Source: Methylobacterium hispanicum
Lineage (GTDB): Bacteria > Pseudomonadota > Alphaproteobacteria > Rhizobiales > Beijerinckiaceae
DNA: 64,000 nt
Assembly (NCBI RefSeq): GCF_022179285.1
Contig: NZ_BPQO01000003.1
Span: 248,001 to 312,000, forward strand
Direction: 5' to 3'
How positions within the stretch are numbered: position 1 is the first letter of the stretch; the number at the start of each line of letters is the position of its first letter. The position numbers were made by a program, and so were the translations under genes. The notes beneath the pieces were generated by a model. That model was not told the DNA's origin, made no database searches, and worked only from the letters and a program-made list of their open reading frames with translations. This document shows, one piece after another, positions 25,842-34,762 of this stretch.

Positions 25842-28800
25842 ATGCGCGCATCGGGACGGCCCCCCTACTCACACCGCGATCCCTCCCGCCCCGGCCGCGG
25901 CGTCGACCGCCCGGGCCTCTCGCTCGGGGCGCTCGCGCACCGGCTGATGTCGCTCCGCCAGAGCCTGACCCGCCGCCTCGGCGGGGCCGCGCGCCACCCC
26001 GGCTACGCCCTGCCGCGCCAGGGGCAGGGCGCGGCCCAGAGCTGGGCCGCGTCGCCGAACGCCATGCTGGGCCGCGACCGCGAGCCCGAGGTGCCGATGC
26101 CGCGCGTCCTGCCGCCGGAGATGGCACCGTTCGGCGCGGCGGAGCCGCGGTTCGGCGCTGCGGAGCCGCGGTTCGGCGCCCGCGCGGCGGCCGGCTTCGG
26201 CCCGCCCGAGGCGGCCCGGCCCGAGCCCGGCCCGCAGGGCTGGCCCGACCACGTCTTCGACGATCGCGCGGGCTTCGAGCCGCCGCCGGCGCGCCACGAG
26301 AGCCGCATCGACCACGCCGCCTCGACGCCGGGCGTGCTGGTGCGCCAGCCCCGCCGACCCGCCGCGATCGCGCCCGAGGGCGTGCCGGCCGACGCCTATG
26401 CGAGCGCTCCCGCGGCGGCCCCCGCCGCGCCCCAGCCCTCCGCCGTGCGCTTCACGCGCACCCCCGACGCGGTGCTGCAGGAGCGCCGCCAGCGCGCGCT
26501 GGAGGCCGAGCGCGCTGCGCTGGAGCGCGCTCGCGCCGAGGCGCAGGCCGCCCTCCAGGCCCAGGCGGACGCCCAGGCCGCGATCGAGCGGGCCGAGGCC
26601 GAGCGCCGCGCCGCCGAAGAGGAGGTCGCCCGGCAAGAGGCCGCCCGGCAAGAGGCGGCCCGGCAGGAGGCTGCCCGGCAGGAGGCCGAACGCGCCGCCG
26701 AGGCCGTGTCGGCCCGCATCGAGGCCGGCCCGCCCGTGCCGCTCTGGCGCCAGCCCTTCGTGGCCTCGGAGGGCGTGCGCTACTTCCGCACCCCCGACCG
26801 GCGCCCGGCCCGGCCGAGCGTCGAGCTGTCCCCCGAGACGCCAGCCCCGCAGGAGACGTACGGGCCGGTCGCGGCGACGAGCGCTCCCGAGGTCGAGGTT
26901 GCACATGAGGCCGCCCTTGAGGCCGCCCCCGGCGCCGTTTGCGCCGAGGCGGTGCCGGCCGCCCTCGCGGCGCCGGACCACGCCGCGGAGCATCCGGTCG
27001 CGGCGCCCGCGTGCGGCGACTTCTCGGACCTGCCCGACTGGTCGGGCATGCAGCCCTGGTTCGGCGCCGACGACGGCGTCTCGGCGAGCGAGGCCTGGGC
27101 CGCGCTCGACGCCGCCCCCTCCGTGGCGGCCGAGACCGCTTCCGATGCCGTCGGCGAGCCCGAGGCGGGCGCGGCCGCGCCCTACGTCGCGGTGCCGGTC
27201 GACATCTCGCACCTGCGCTCGCTGCCGCCCAAGCCCGTCTACGTGCTCGACCGGCTGGTGCGCTTCGACATGCCGCCGCGCCCGGCCGACCTGCAGGACA
27301 ATGCCAGCGCCCGCGCCGCCGAGGAGCGCGCGGCCGCGGCTGCCGCGGCGGTGGCCGCCTTCCTGCCGCCGCGCCCGGCCCTGACGCTGGTCTTCGGCCC
27401 CGAGACGCCGGCCCCCGCCGGTCCCGGCGACGCCGCCGTGCCGGCCGCCCCCGTCGCCGAGACGGCGCCGCGCGCCCTCCGGCCGGCGCTGTCGGCGATG
27501 GCCGCCCGCGCCGCGATCCGCCCGGCCCGCCCGCCGGGCGCGCCCGAGCCCGTGCCGGCCCCCTGCGCGCCTGCCGCGGCCCCCTGCGAGCCTGCCGCGG
27601 ACGCGGCCGCCGCGTGCGAGCCCGCGTTCCGGGCGCCCGTCCCGGCCGAGGGCGCCGCGCCCGTCGCGGTGCCGATCCCGGCGCGCCCGGTCCTGCTGCG
27701 CGGCCGGGCCGCCCCGGCCGCCGAGCCGGCGCAGGCCGTCCCCGAGGTGATCGCCGAGGTGGTCGTCGAGGCGCACGCGGCCGCGGCGCCCGAAACCCCC
27801 CTCCCCTCGTCCGCCGAGGCCGGCGAGAGCGTGGCGGCCGAGCCGGCCCCCCTCCCCGCCCCGGCCCAGGGCCCGAGTCAGACCTTGCCCGTCAACGTGC
27901 CGGCGGTGGTGCGCCCGCACCTGATCCCCGCCGGGCGCCACCTGGAAGTCGCGGCCTTCGCGAACGCCGACTACGAGCTGCCCGCCCTCGAACTCCTCGC
28001 CCTGCCCGCCCCCGGCGGCAGCGAGGAGGTCGATGCCGACGTGCTGGAGCAGAACGCCCTCAACCTGCAGCAGACGGTCCAGGATTTCGGCGTGCGCGGC
28101 GACATCCTGGCCGTGCGGCCGGGGCCCGTCGTCACGCTCTACGAGCTGGAGCCGGCGCCCGGCACCAAGTCGTCCCGCGTCATCGGCCTCTCGGACGACA
28201 TCGCGCGCTCGATGTCGGCGGTCTCGGCCCGCGTCGCGGTCGTGCCCGGCCGCAACGTCATCGGCATCGAGTTGCCGAACGAGACCCGCGAGACGGTCTA
28301 CCTGCGCGAGCTCCTCTGCGCGCCGGACTTCGTGGAGACGAAGCACAAGCTGGCGCTGTGCTTAGGCAAGAACATCGGCGGCGAGCCGATCATCGCGGAT
28401 CTCGCCCGCATGCCGCACCTGCTGGTGGCCGGCACGACCGGCTCGGGCAAGTCGGTGGCCATCAACACCATGATCCTGAGCCTGCTCTACCGGATGAAGC
28501 CGGAGGAGTGCCGCCTGATCATGGTCGATCCCAAGATGCTGGAACTCTCCGTCTACGACGGCATCCCGCACCTGCTCTCCCCCGTCGTCATCGACCCCAA
28601 GAAGGCGGTCATCGCCCTCAAATGGGCCGTGCGCGAGATGGAGGAGCGCTACAAGAAGATGTCCAAGATCGCGGTCCGCAACATCGACGGCTACAACGCC
28701 CGGATGAAGGAGGCCCGCGAGCGCGGCGAGACCATCACCCGCACGGTGCAGACGGGCTTCGACCGCCACACCGGCGAGGCGGTGTTCGAGGAGGAGGCGA

Positions 28801-29615
28801 TGGACCTCAGCCCCCTCCCCTACATCGTGATCGTGGTGGACGAGATGGCCGACCTGATGATGGTGGCCGGCAAGGACATCGAGGGGGCGATCCAGCGGCT
28901 GGCGCAGATGGCGCGGGCGGCGGGCATCCACCTGATCATGGCGACGCAGCGCCCGTCGGTGGACGTGATCACCGGCACCATCAAGGCGAACTTCCCGACC
29001 CGGATCTCCTTCCAGGTCACGAGCAAGATCGACTCGCGCACCATTCTCGGCGAGATGGGCGCCGAGCAGCTTCTGGGCCAGGGCGACATGCTGTTCATGG
29101 CCGGCGGCGGGCGCACCACGCGCGTGCACGGGCCGTTCTGCTCGGACGCCGAGGTCGAGAGCGTGGTCGCCCACCTCAAGCGCCAGGGCCGGCCGGCCTA
29201 CCTCGACGCCGTCACGGCCGACGACGCGCCGGAAGAAGCGCCCGCCAAGGGCTCCCGCGCCTCGAAGGCGGCGGCCCAGCCCGCCGAGGAGCGCGAGGAG
29301 GAGGCCCCGGTCTTCGACGTCGGCGCCTTCACGGCGGCGGTCGGGGCTGAGTCGGGCGACCTCTACGAGCAGGCAATCCAGGTGGTGCTGCGGGACCAGA
29401 AGGCCTCGACCAGCTACATCCAGCGCCGCCTGCAGATCGGCTACAACCGCGCCGCCTCGCTGATGGAGCGGATGGAGATCGAGGGCATCGTCGGCCCGGC
29501 CAACCACGCGGGAAAACGCGAGATCCTGGTCGATGCCGGCCACTTCGCGGGCACGGGCCTCGGCAACGCGATGGCGCATCCGCTCGGCGCCGCCGCGATG
29601 GACGACGAGGACTGA
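25842..29615 (+). CDS. ftsK: FtsK/SpoIIIE-type DNA translocase without N-terminal membrane helices
   Basis: 1257 residues. The C-terminal motor is complete: beta domain with Walker [13 protein letters not shown] (about 864-875), [17 protein letters not shown], Walker [13 protein letters not shown], and a gamma winged-helix (about 1170-1245, [20 protein letters not shown]) that recognises KOPS-type polar sequences. The first about 700 residues are Ala/Pro/Glu-rich linker with a [13 protein letters not shown] heptad-like repeat near 260-290, and I find no hydrophobic membrane helix, unlike canonical FtsK. It may be a soluble paralogue, with the membrane-anchored FtsK elsewhere. An ATG about 35 codons in is an alternative start. 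Confidence 0.9.
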   Translation: MRASGRPPYSHRDPSRPGRGVDRPGLSLGALAHRLMSLRQSLTRRLGGAARHPGYALPRQGQGAAQSWAASPNAMLGRDREPEVPMPRVLPPEMAPFGAAEPRFGAAEPRFGARAAAGFGPPEAARPEPGPQGWPDHVFDDRAGFEPPPARHESRIDHAASTPGVLVRQPRRPAAIAPEGVPADAYASAPAAAPAAPQPSAVRFTRTPDAVLQERRQRALEAERAALERARAEAQAALQAQADAQAAIERAEAERRAAEEEVARQEAARQEAARQEAARQEAERAAEAVSARIEAGPPVPLWRQPFVASEGVRYFRTPDRRPARPSVELSPETPAPQETYGPVAATSAPEVEVAHEAALEAAPGAVCAEAVPAALAAPDHAAEHPVAAPACGDFSDLPDWSGMQPWFGADDGVSASEAWAALDAAPSVAAETASDAVGEPEAGAAAPYVAVPVDISHLRSLPPKPVYVLDRLVRFDMPPRPADLQDNASARAAEERAAAAAAAVAAFLPPRPALTLVFGPETPAPAGPGDAAVPAAPVAETAPRALRPALSAMAARAAIRPARPPGAPEPVPAPCAPAAAPCEPAADAAAACEPAFRAPVPAEGAAPVAVPIPARPVLLRGRAAPAAEPAQAVPEVIAEVVVEAHAAAAPETPLPSSAEAGESVAAEPAPLPAPAQGPSQTLPVNVPAVVRPHLIPAGRHLEVAAFANADYELPALELLALPAPGGSEEVDADVLEQNALNLQQTVQDFGVRGDILAVRPGPVVTLYELEPAPGTKSSRVIGLSDDIARSMSAVSARVAVVPGRNVIGIELPNETRETVYLRELLCAPDFVETKHKLALCLGKNIGGEPIIADLARMPHLLVAGTTGSGKSVAINTMILSLLYRMKPEECRLIMVDPKMLELSVYDGIPHLLSPVVIDPKKAVIALKWAVREMEERYKKMSKIAVRNIDGYNARMKEARERGETITRTVQTGFDRHTGEAVFEEEAMDLSPLPYIVIVVDEMADLMMVAGKDIEGAIQRLAQMARAAGIHLIMATQRPSVDVITGTIKANFPTRISFQVTSKIDSRTILGEMGAEQLLGQGDMLFMAGGGRTTRVHGPFCSDAEVESVVAHLKRQGRPAYLDAVTADDAPEEAPAKGSRASKAAAQPAEEREEEAPVFDVGAFTAAVGAESGDLYEQAIQVVLRDQKASTSYIQRRLQIGYNRAASLMERMEIEGIVGPANHAGKREILVDAGHFAGTGLGNAMAHPLGAAAMDDED

Positions 29616-29753
29616 CCCGCCTCCTCCGCCCGGCCTCGGCCGCCGGGCGGATCCGCGATGCGCGTCGCATCTTCGCCACAGGGGCGGGCTCTAAGCGGGC
29701 CCGCCCGCCAAGCCCCGGATCCGGCGCCCGCGCCGCGAGGAGACAGCCCCACG

Positions 29754-30713
29754 ATGATCGGCCGCCGCACCAGTCCTGCCGCCGTGTCGCTTCTCGTCCT
29801 CGCGGCCTGGCTCGGCGCCGCCGCGCCGGCCGAGGCGCAGGTCGGCAACTTCCTCGACAGCCTGTTCGGCCGCAAGGAGCAGCCGGCGCCCGCCCCGGAG
29901 CCGCAGCCCGAGGCCGCCCCGGCCGCGCCCGCCCCCGCCCCGAAGAAGGCGGCGCCCAAGCCCCAGGCCGGCAAGGAGAAGGACGGGGCGAAGGAGGCCA
30001 AGGCCGCCTCCGAGAAGCCCGCCAACGAGAAGACCGGCAGCATCAAGGGCAGGCCCGCCGAGGCCAAGGCGGCGGCTCAATCCGAGAAGGTCGCGGCGGT
30101 GGGAGCCCCCACGGCGATCCCGTCCGCCCTCGAGCAGGCGGATCCCGCCACCGTGCTCGCCCAGGCCAACGCCTATTTCAACGGGCTCAACACGCTCACC
30201 GGCAGCTTCATGCAGATCTCGGCGGACGGGCGCCGGATCGGCGGCAAGCTCAGCCTCGTGAAGCCCGGGCGGCTGCGCTTCGACTACGACCAGCCCTCGC
30301 CGCTGGAGGTGGTGGCCGACGGCCAGTCGGTGGCCGTGCGCGACCGCAAGCTCGGCACGCAGGACCTCTACTTCATCGCCCAGACGCCGCTGAAATTCCT
30401 GCTGCGCGAGAAGATCGACCTCGCCCGCGACCTCACGGTGACCGAGGTGGTCAACGAGCCCGGCGGCATCCGCATCGCCCTGGAGGATCGGGCCACGCTC
30501 GGCGGCACCTCGAAGATCCAGCTCTACTTCGACGCCGAGATGAAGACGCTGTCGCAGTGGCGGATCACCGACCCGCAGGGCTACCTCACCACGGTGCAGC
30601 TCTCGAACCTGCAGCGGGGCAAGGCGGTCGACGGGTCGCTGTTCTTCATCAATTACGGCCGCGCCGAGGACAAGGCGATGGCCGAGCGCATCAAGCAGTC
30701 GCAGAACCCCTGA
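29754..30713 (+). CDS. lolA: Outer-membrane lipoprotein carrier LolA
   Basis: 319 residues. A signal peptide (SLLVLAAWLGAAAPAEA, cleaved before QVGNF) is followed by a long Ala/Pro/Lys-rich spacer (about 45-125) and then the LolA beta-barrel half (about 140-315: YFNGLNTLTGSFMQISADGR, GRLRFDYDQPSPLEVVADG). It carries lipoproteins across the periplasm from LolCDE to the outer membrane. The spacer is longer than in E. coli LolA. The ATG at 29754 follows GAGGAGA. It is 138 bases after ftsK, an order often seen in alphaproteobacteria (ftsK-lolA-xth). Confidence 0.88.
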   Translation: MIGRRTSPAAVSLLVLAAWLGAAAPAEAQVGNFLDSLFGRKEQPAPAPEPQPEAAPAAPAPAPKKAAPKPQAGKEKDGAKEAKAASEKPANEKTGSIKGRPAEAKAAAQSEKVAAVGAPTAIPSALEQADPATVLAQANAYFNGLNTLTGSFMQISADGRRIGGKLSLVKPGRLRFDYDQPSPLEVVADGQSVAVRDRKLGTQDLYFIAQTPLKFLLREKIDLARDLTVTEVVNEPGGIRIALEDRATLGGTSKIQLYFDAEMKTLSQWRITDPQGYLTTVQLSNLQRGKAVDGSLFFINYGRAEDKAMAERIKQSQNP

Positions 30714-30749
30714 GGGGGCGGGCAGCGGGACTTCGGATCGCGCCGCCCT

Positions 30750-30913
30750 TTTCCCGGACGCCCGGAGCGTCAGCGGAGGGTGATCCGGGATCCAGCACAC
30801 GAAGGTCGCGAAGCGTCCGGATCTGCATCGGTCCATGAAGATCGAGCCGCTTCGCGGCACTTCTTTCGCTGGATCCCGGATCACCTACCACTTCGTTCCA
30901 GGCGTCCGGGAAA
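30750..30913. repeat. Long nested inverted repeat between lolA and acyltransferase
   Basis: Two arms of about 66 bases, 30750-30815 and 30848-30913, are inverted copies. Both read TTTCCCGGACGCC, GGTGATCCGGGATCCAGC and GCGAAGCG in order, with differences between. The centre is about 32 bases. It would fold into one long hairpin and sits between the convergent lolA and acyltransferase genes, so it can end both transcripts. Confidence 0.85.
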
Positions 30914-30929
30914 GGGGCAGCGTCGCGCC

Positions 30930-31646
30930 TCAGGCCGCCGCCGGGCGCCAGCGATCGAGCTCCCGGTCGATCGCCCGCTCCGTCCCCTCCATGAAGGCGG
31001 CCGCCGACAGGCCGGCGGCGAGCGGGGCGAGGTAGCTCACCACCACCGTGCCGGGCCGGCTGAGCGAGCCGCTCGGCCAGTACAGGCCGGAATTGACCGC
31101 CACCGGCAGCACCGGCAGGCCGAGCTTGCCGTAGAGCAGCTCCGCCCCGCGCTTGAACTGCACCGGCGCCCCGAAGGCGCTGCGCGTCCCCTCCGGGAAG
31201 ATCAGCACCGAGCGGCCGGCGGCAACCGCCGCGCGGCTCTCCTCGATCATGGTGCGCAGCGCCTGGGTGCCGTTGGCGCGGTCGATGATGATCATCGGCG
31301 AGCGGCGCAGGAACCAGCCGACCACGGGAATCGCGACGAGTTCCCGCTTGGCGATGATCGCCACGTCCGGCACCAGGATCAGGAAGGCCAGGGTCTCCCA
31401 GGCCGACTGATGGTTGGCCACGATCAGGCAGGGCCCGTCCGGGATGCGCTCGCGCCCCTCCTCGACGTAGCCCAGCCCGACGATGCCCCGCAGCCCGAAC
31501 AGGATGCCGCGCGCCCAGAGCCGGGTCGCCGCGCGGATCGGCCGGGCGGGCGCGCCGCTCACGGCGAAGGCCAGGAGGGGCACGAGGAACAGGGCGGTCC
31601 AGGCGGCCCAGTAGGCGTTGAAGCAGGCGGAGCGAAGCGAGGGCAA
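30930..31646 (-). CDS. 1-acyl-sn-glycerol-3-phosphate acyltransferase (PlsC family)
   Basis: About 238 residues. The acyltransferase blocks are all present: NHQSAWETL (block I, H-x4-x), RRSPMIIIDRANG (block II), FPEGTRSAFG (block III, EGTR) and VLPVAVNSG (block IV). An N-terminal membrane helix (AYWAAWTALFLVPLLAFAV) anchors it to the inner membrane, where it acylates lysophosphatidic acid or a related lipid. The start is uncertain: I took the TTG at 31646; no ATG lies between it and 31874, which would overlap the divergent xth gene. Confidence 0.82.
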   Translation of the reverse strand: MPSLRSACFNAYWAAWTALFLVPLLAFAVSGAPARPIRAATRLWARGILFGLRGIVGLGYVEEGRERIPDGPCLIVANHQSAWETLAFLILVPDVAIIAKRELVAIPVVGWFLRRSPMIIIDRANGTQALRTMIEESRAAVAAGRSVLIFPEGTRSAFGAPVQFKRGAELLYGKLGLPVLPVAVNSGLYWPSGSLSRPGTVVVSYLAPLAAGLSAAAFMEGTERAIDRELDRWRPAAA

Positions 31647-31824
31647 GGGCGTGTCGGGCTCGGGGACGGGCGGCCGTCCGGGGACGGCGGCGGAGCGCGC
31701 CCATACCGCCTTCCCCGGCCCGGTGCACGGCAATTCGCGCGGCTGCGACCCGGATGCACTGTCGGCCCGCGCCGGATCGGCTATCTGGGGCGGCCCCGTC
31801 CGACCGGCTCGGAAAGCCTCGCCC

Positions 31825-32634
31825 GTGCGCCTCACCGTCACCACCTGGAACATCAACTCGGTGCGCCTGCGCATCGATTCCGTGCTGCGCTTCCTGAAGG
31901 AGAACCGGCCCGACGTGCTCTGCCTGCAGGAGACGAAGTGCCCGAACGAGCTGTTCCCGCTGAAGGCCTTCGCGGGCAGCGGCTACGAGCACGTCGTGTT
32001 CTCGGGCCAGAAGGGCTACAACGGCGTCGCGATCCTCTCGCGCTTCCCCCTGCTCTCCCCCGAGATGATGGGTTTCTGCGAGCGCCCGGACGCGCGCCAC
32101 ATCTCGGCGGTGCTGGGGCGGGAGGCCGGGCCCGCCGCCGGGATCGTGCTGCACGATTTCTACGTGCCGGCGGGCGGCGACGTGCCGGACCGGGACGTGA
32201 ACCCGAAATTCGCCCACAAGCTCGACTTCCTGGCGGAGCTGCGCGCCTGGGGCGGGCGGCGCGTCGCCGGCCCGGCGATCCTCGTCGGCGACCTCAACGT
32301 GGCACCGCTCGAGCACGACGTCTGGTCGCACAAGCAGCTCCTCGACGTGGTGAGCCACACCCCCGCCGAGACCGAGGCGCTGGAGACCCTGCGGGGCGAG
32401 GCCGGCTGGATCGACGCGGCCCGCCACCTCACCCCGGAGCCCGAGAAGATCTACACGTGGTGGAGCTACCGCTCGCCGAACTGGGAGCTCGCCAACAAGG
32501 GCCGGCGCCTCGACCACGCCTGGGTCTCGCCGGATCTGGCCGGCACGGTGCGGGCCGTCACCGTCTCGCGCGAGACCCGCGGCTGGGAGCGCCCCTCCGA
32601 CCACGTGCCGGTGACGCTGGCACTCGAGCTCTGA
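31825..32634 (+). CDS. xth: Exodeoxyribonuclease III (AP endonuclease)
   Basis: 269 residues from a GTG. The order TTWNINSVRLRI (Asn), LCLQETKC (catalytic Glu), YNGVAILSR, VGDLNVAP (Asp/Asn) and SDHVPVTLALEL (Asp-His) is that of the ExoIII/APE1 family. It cleaves DNA at abasic sites and degrades 3' ends in base excision repair. It is divergent from the acyltransferase with a shared promoter region. Confidence 0.92.
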   Translation: MRLTVTTWNINSVRLRIDSVLRFLKENRPDVLCLQETKCPNELFPLKAFAGSGYEHVVFSGQKGYNGVAILSRFPLLSPEMMGFCERPDARHISAVLGREAGPAAGIVLHDFYVPAGGDVPDRDVNPKFAHKLDFLAELRAWGGRRVAGPAILVGDLNVAPLEHDVWSHKQLLDVVSHTPAETEALETLRGEAGWIDAARHLTPEPEKIYTWWSYRSPNWELANKGRRLDHAWVSPDLAGTVRAVTVSRETRGWERPSDHVPVTLALEL

Positions 32635-32694
32635 GGGGAACAGAGGCGCCGCCTCGCGCATTGGCCGGCATCACGAACCCTTGATGAGGCCCTC

Positions 32695-32790
32695 ATGCGC
32701 AAGCTCCTGCTCGCCTTCCTGCTCCCCCGCGTCGTCTCCTGGCTGCGCCGCCGCTACGGCACGCCGAACCACCGCACCCGTCCGTACTAA
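32695..32790 (+). CDS. Tiny basic membrane-associated protein (31 residues)
   Basis: MRKLLLAFLLPRVVSWLRRRYG followed by TPNHRTRPY. It is an amphipathic, strongly basic helix. No strong ribosome binding site (GATGAGG lies eight bases upstream). Similar tiny xth-linked or stand-alone proteins beginning MRKLLLAFL occur in alphaproteobacteria, as far as I recall. Function is unknown. Confidence 0.45.
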   Translation: MRKLLLAFLLPRVVSWLRRRYGTPNHRTRPY

Positions 32791-32802
32791 GTTCCTCGTG
32801 AT

Positions 32803-32972
32803 CTCCCTCCCCCCTCTGCGGGGGAGGGTGGCCCGGCCGTCAGGCCGGGGCGGGTGAGGGGAGCGACGTCGCCGGACAGCGCTCGGCATCGACGCTGCGC
32901 CTGGACCTGAAGCGTTGTCCCCTCTCCCGCCTCACTCTGTTCGGCACCCTCCCCCGCAGAGGGGGGAGGGAG
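32803..32972. repeat. Inverted pair of a G/C-rich hairpin repeat (family C)
   Basis: The 28 bases at 32803-32830 (starting CTCCCTCCCCCCTCTGCGGG) recur as an exact reverse complement at 32945-32972. Further partial pairing continues inward (GGCGGGTGAGGGGAGCGACG with TTGTCCCCTCTCCCGCC). Each arm is itself a hairpin. A third copy of the right arm is at 37745-37777. It ends 11 bases from the stop of the minus-strand transporter and probably terminates it. Confidence 0.88.
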
Positions 32973-32982
32973 AATTTCCGCG

Positions 32983-34266
32983 CTACACCGCCTGCCGCGC
33001 GGTCTCGGGCATCAGCAGCACCGCGACGAAGCTCATCGCGGCCGCGAGCGCGAGATAGGCCCCCACCCAGGCGATGCCGCCCATCGCCACGAGGCTCTGC
33101 GCCAGGTAGGGCGCCGCCGAGGCGCCGATGATGCCCGCGAGGTTGTAGGTCACGGAGGCGCCCGTGTAGCGCACCCGGGTCGGGAACAGCTCCGGCAGCA
33201 GCGCGCCCATCGGCCCGAAGATCCAGCCCATCGCGAAGAGGCCGAGGCAGAGGAAGCCGAGCACCAGCGGCCACGACCCCGAGCCCAGCATCGGCCCGAG
33301 CAGCAGGCCGAGGAACATCGTGAAGAGCGTGCCCGACATCACCACGGGGCGCCGCCCGAACCGGTCCGCCGCGAGCCCCGAGAGCGGGATCCCGAGCGCC
33401 ATGAAGCAGACGGCGATGCACTCGAAGAGCAGGAAGGTCGGCCGCGTGTAGCCGAGCGTGGCCGTGCCGTAGCCGAGCGCGAACACGGTCGAGAGGTAGA
33501 ACACCGCGTAGCAGGCCACCATCGCGAAGGTGCCGAGCAGGGTCGCCCGCGTGTGCTGCGTGACGACGGTGGCGAGCGGCACCTTCTCGGGCTCGGCGCG
33601 CGCCAGCGCGGCCTTGAAGGCGGGCGTCTCGGTGAGCGCGAGGCGCACGTAGAGGCCGACGCCGACCAGCACCGCCGAGGCCAGGAACGGCAGGCGCCAG
33701 CCCCAGCTCTGGAAGGCCTCGGGGCTCAGCCCGAAGCTCAGCGCCAGGAAGCAGGTGTTGGCCAGGATGAAGCCGACCGGCGCGCCGAGCTGGGGGAAGA
33801 TGCCGTACCACGCGCGACGCCCCGGCGGCGCGTTCTCGACGGCGAGCAGCGCCGCCCCGCCCCACTCGCCGCCGAAGCCGAGCCCCTGGCCGAAGCGCAG
33901 GATGCAGAGCGCGGCCGGCGCCAGCCAGCCCGCGCTGGCGTAGGTCGGCAGGCAGCCGATCAGCACCGTCGAGACGCCCATGATCATCAGCGAGGCCACC
34001 AGCGTCGCCTTGCGGCCGATGCGGTCGCCGAAATGCCCGAACAGCGCCGCCCCGATCGGCCGGGCCAGGAAGGCGATGGCGAAGGTGGCGAAGGCCGCCA
34101 GCAGCTGCACGCCGGGCTCGCCGGGCGGGAAGAAGACCGGCCCGATCACCAGCGCGGCGGCGGTGGCGTAGATGTAGAAATCGTAGAACTCGATCGCCGT
34201 GCCGACGAAGCTCGCCGTGAGGATGCGGCGCGCGGAGGGCTGCGCGGTGGGGCTGGTCTGGAGCAT
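32983..34266 (-). CDS. MFS transporter, MHS family (second copy)
   Basis: 427 residues with twelve predicted helices. It has FVGTAIEFYDFYIYATAAAL in helix 1, HFGDRIGRKATLV between helices 2 and 3, GEWGGAALLAVENAP in helix 5 and LAADRFGRRPVVM in the central repeat. It is closer to the shikimate/proline-type MHS members than the transporter at 8065. Substrate cannot be named. The ATG at 34266 is the first residue of the conserved region; the long open frame upstream (to 35082) is antisense to the nitrate operon and not coding. Confidence 0.85.
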   Translation of the reverse strand: MLQTSPTAQPSARRILTASFVGTAIEFYDFYIYATAAALVIGPVFFPPGEPGVQLLAAFATFAIAFLARPIGAALFGHFGDRIGRKATLVASLMIMGVSTVLIGCLPTYASAGWLAPAALCILRFGQGLGFGGEWGGAALLAVENAPPGRRAWYGIFPQLGAPVGFILANTCFLALSFGLSPEAFQSWGWRLPFLASAVLVGVGLYVRLALTETPAFKAALARAEPEKVPLATVVTQHTRATLLGTFAMVACYAVFYLSTVFALGYGTATLGYTRPTFLLFECIAVCFMALGIPLSGLAADRFGRRPVVMSGTLFTMFLGLLLGPMLGSGSWPLVLGFLCLGLFAMGWIFGPMGALLPELFPTRVRYTGASVTYNLAGIIGASAAPYLAQSLVAMGGIAWVGAYLALAAAMSFVAVLLMPETARQAV

Positions 34267-34591
34267 GGGCGCGTATCTTGAGCGGCTTCGCTTGGGTCTC
34301 GGCTGTGAGCCCGCCCTAGTCCAGCGGGCGGCGTTTGCCCAGCGCTCGGGCCCTCTTTCGCCGGCCGGGACCGCGCGGCACGTCGGGTGCGGCGGAGCGT
34401 AGCAGGGTGGGACCGGACCCGGCCGGGACCGGCGCGCGCCTGCCGGATCTGCCCAAGCGGGTGGCGCGTCGTGCCCGGAGCGGCGCGGGCGACGGCCGGG
34501 AATGCCGCTTTTTCGAGCGTGCCCAATCGGACCGCAGGTGCCCCGGAGAGCCGTCCGTGCGCGCGCGCGCGAGCCGAGGCTCAATCCAGGG

Positions 34592-34608
34592 TTGGCACGG
34601 AACCTGCT
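34592..34608 (+). promoter_or_regulatory. Sigma-54 promoter of the nitrate-type ABC operon
   Basis: TTGGCACGGAACCTGCT matches the -24/-12 consensus YTGGCACGRNNNTTGCW at all but one base, with the GG and GC doublets exactly 12 apart. Transcription would start near 34620, leaving a leader of about 140 bases before the ATG at 34763. It implies NtrC/RpoN control by nitrogen supply. The remainder of the gap 34267-34762 shows no further element I can name; I did not find a clear NtrC dyad upstream. Confidence 0.8.
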
Positions 34609-34762
34609 CACGCTCCCGTGTCCGTCAACGGCGACGGCACCGCCCTCCGCCAGCAACGCCGCTGTCGCGATCCCTCCCGTCCCGCGCCTCAGGGTTGCGG
34701 CCGGCGGTGTGCATCGCTGCGCGGGTCGGCGGCCGGCACTCTCTTCCATCGGGGCAGGTTTC

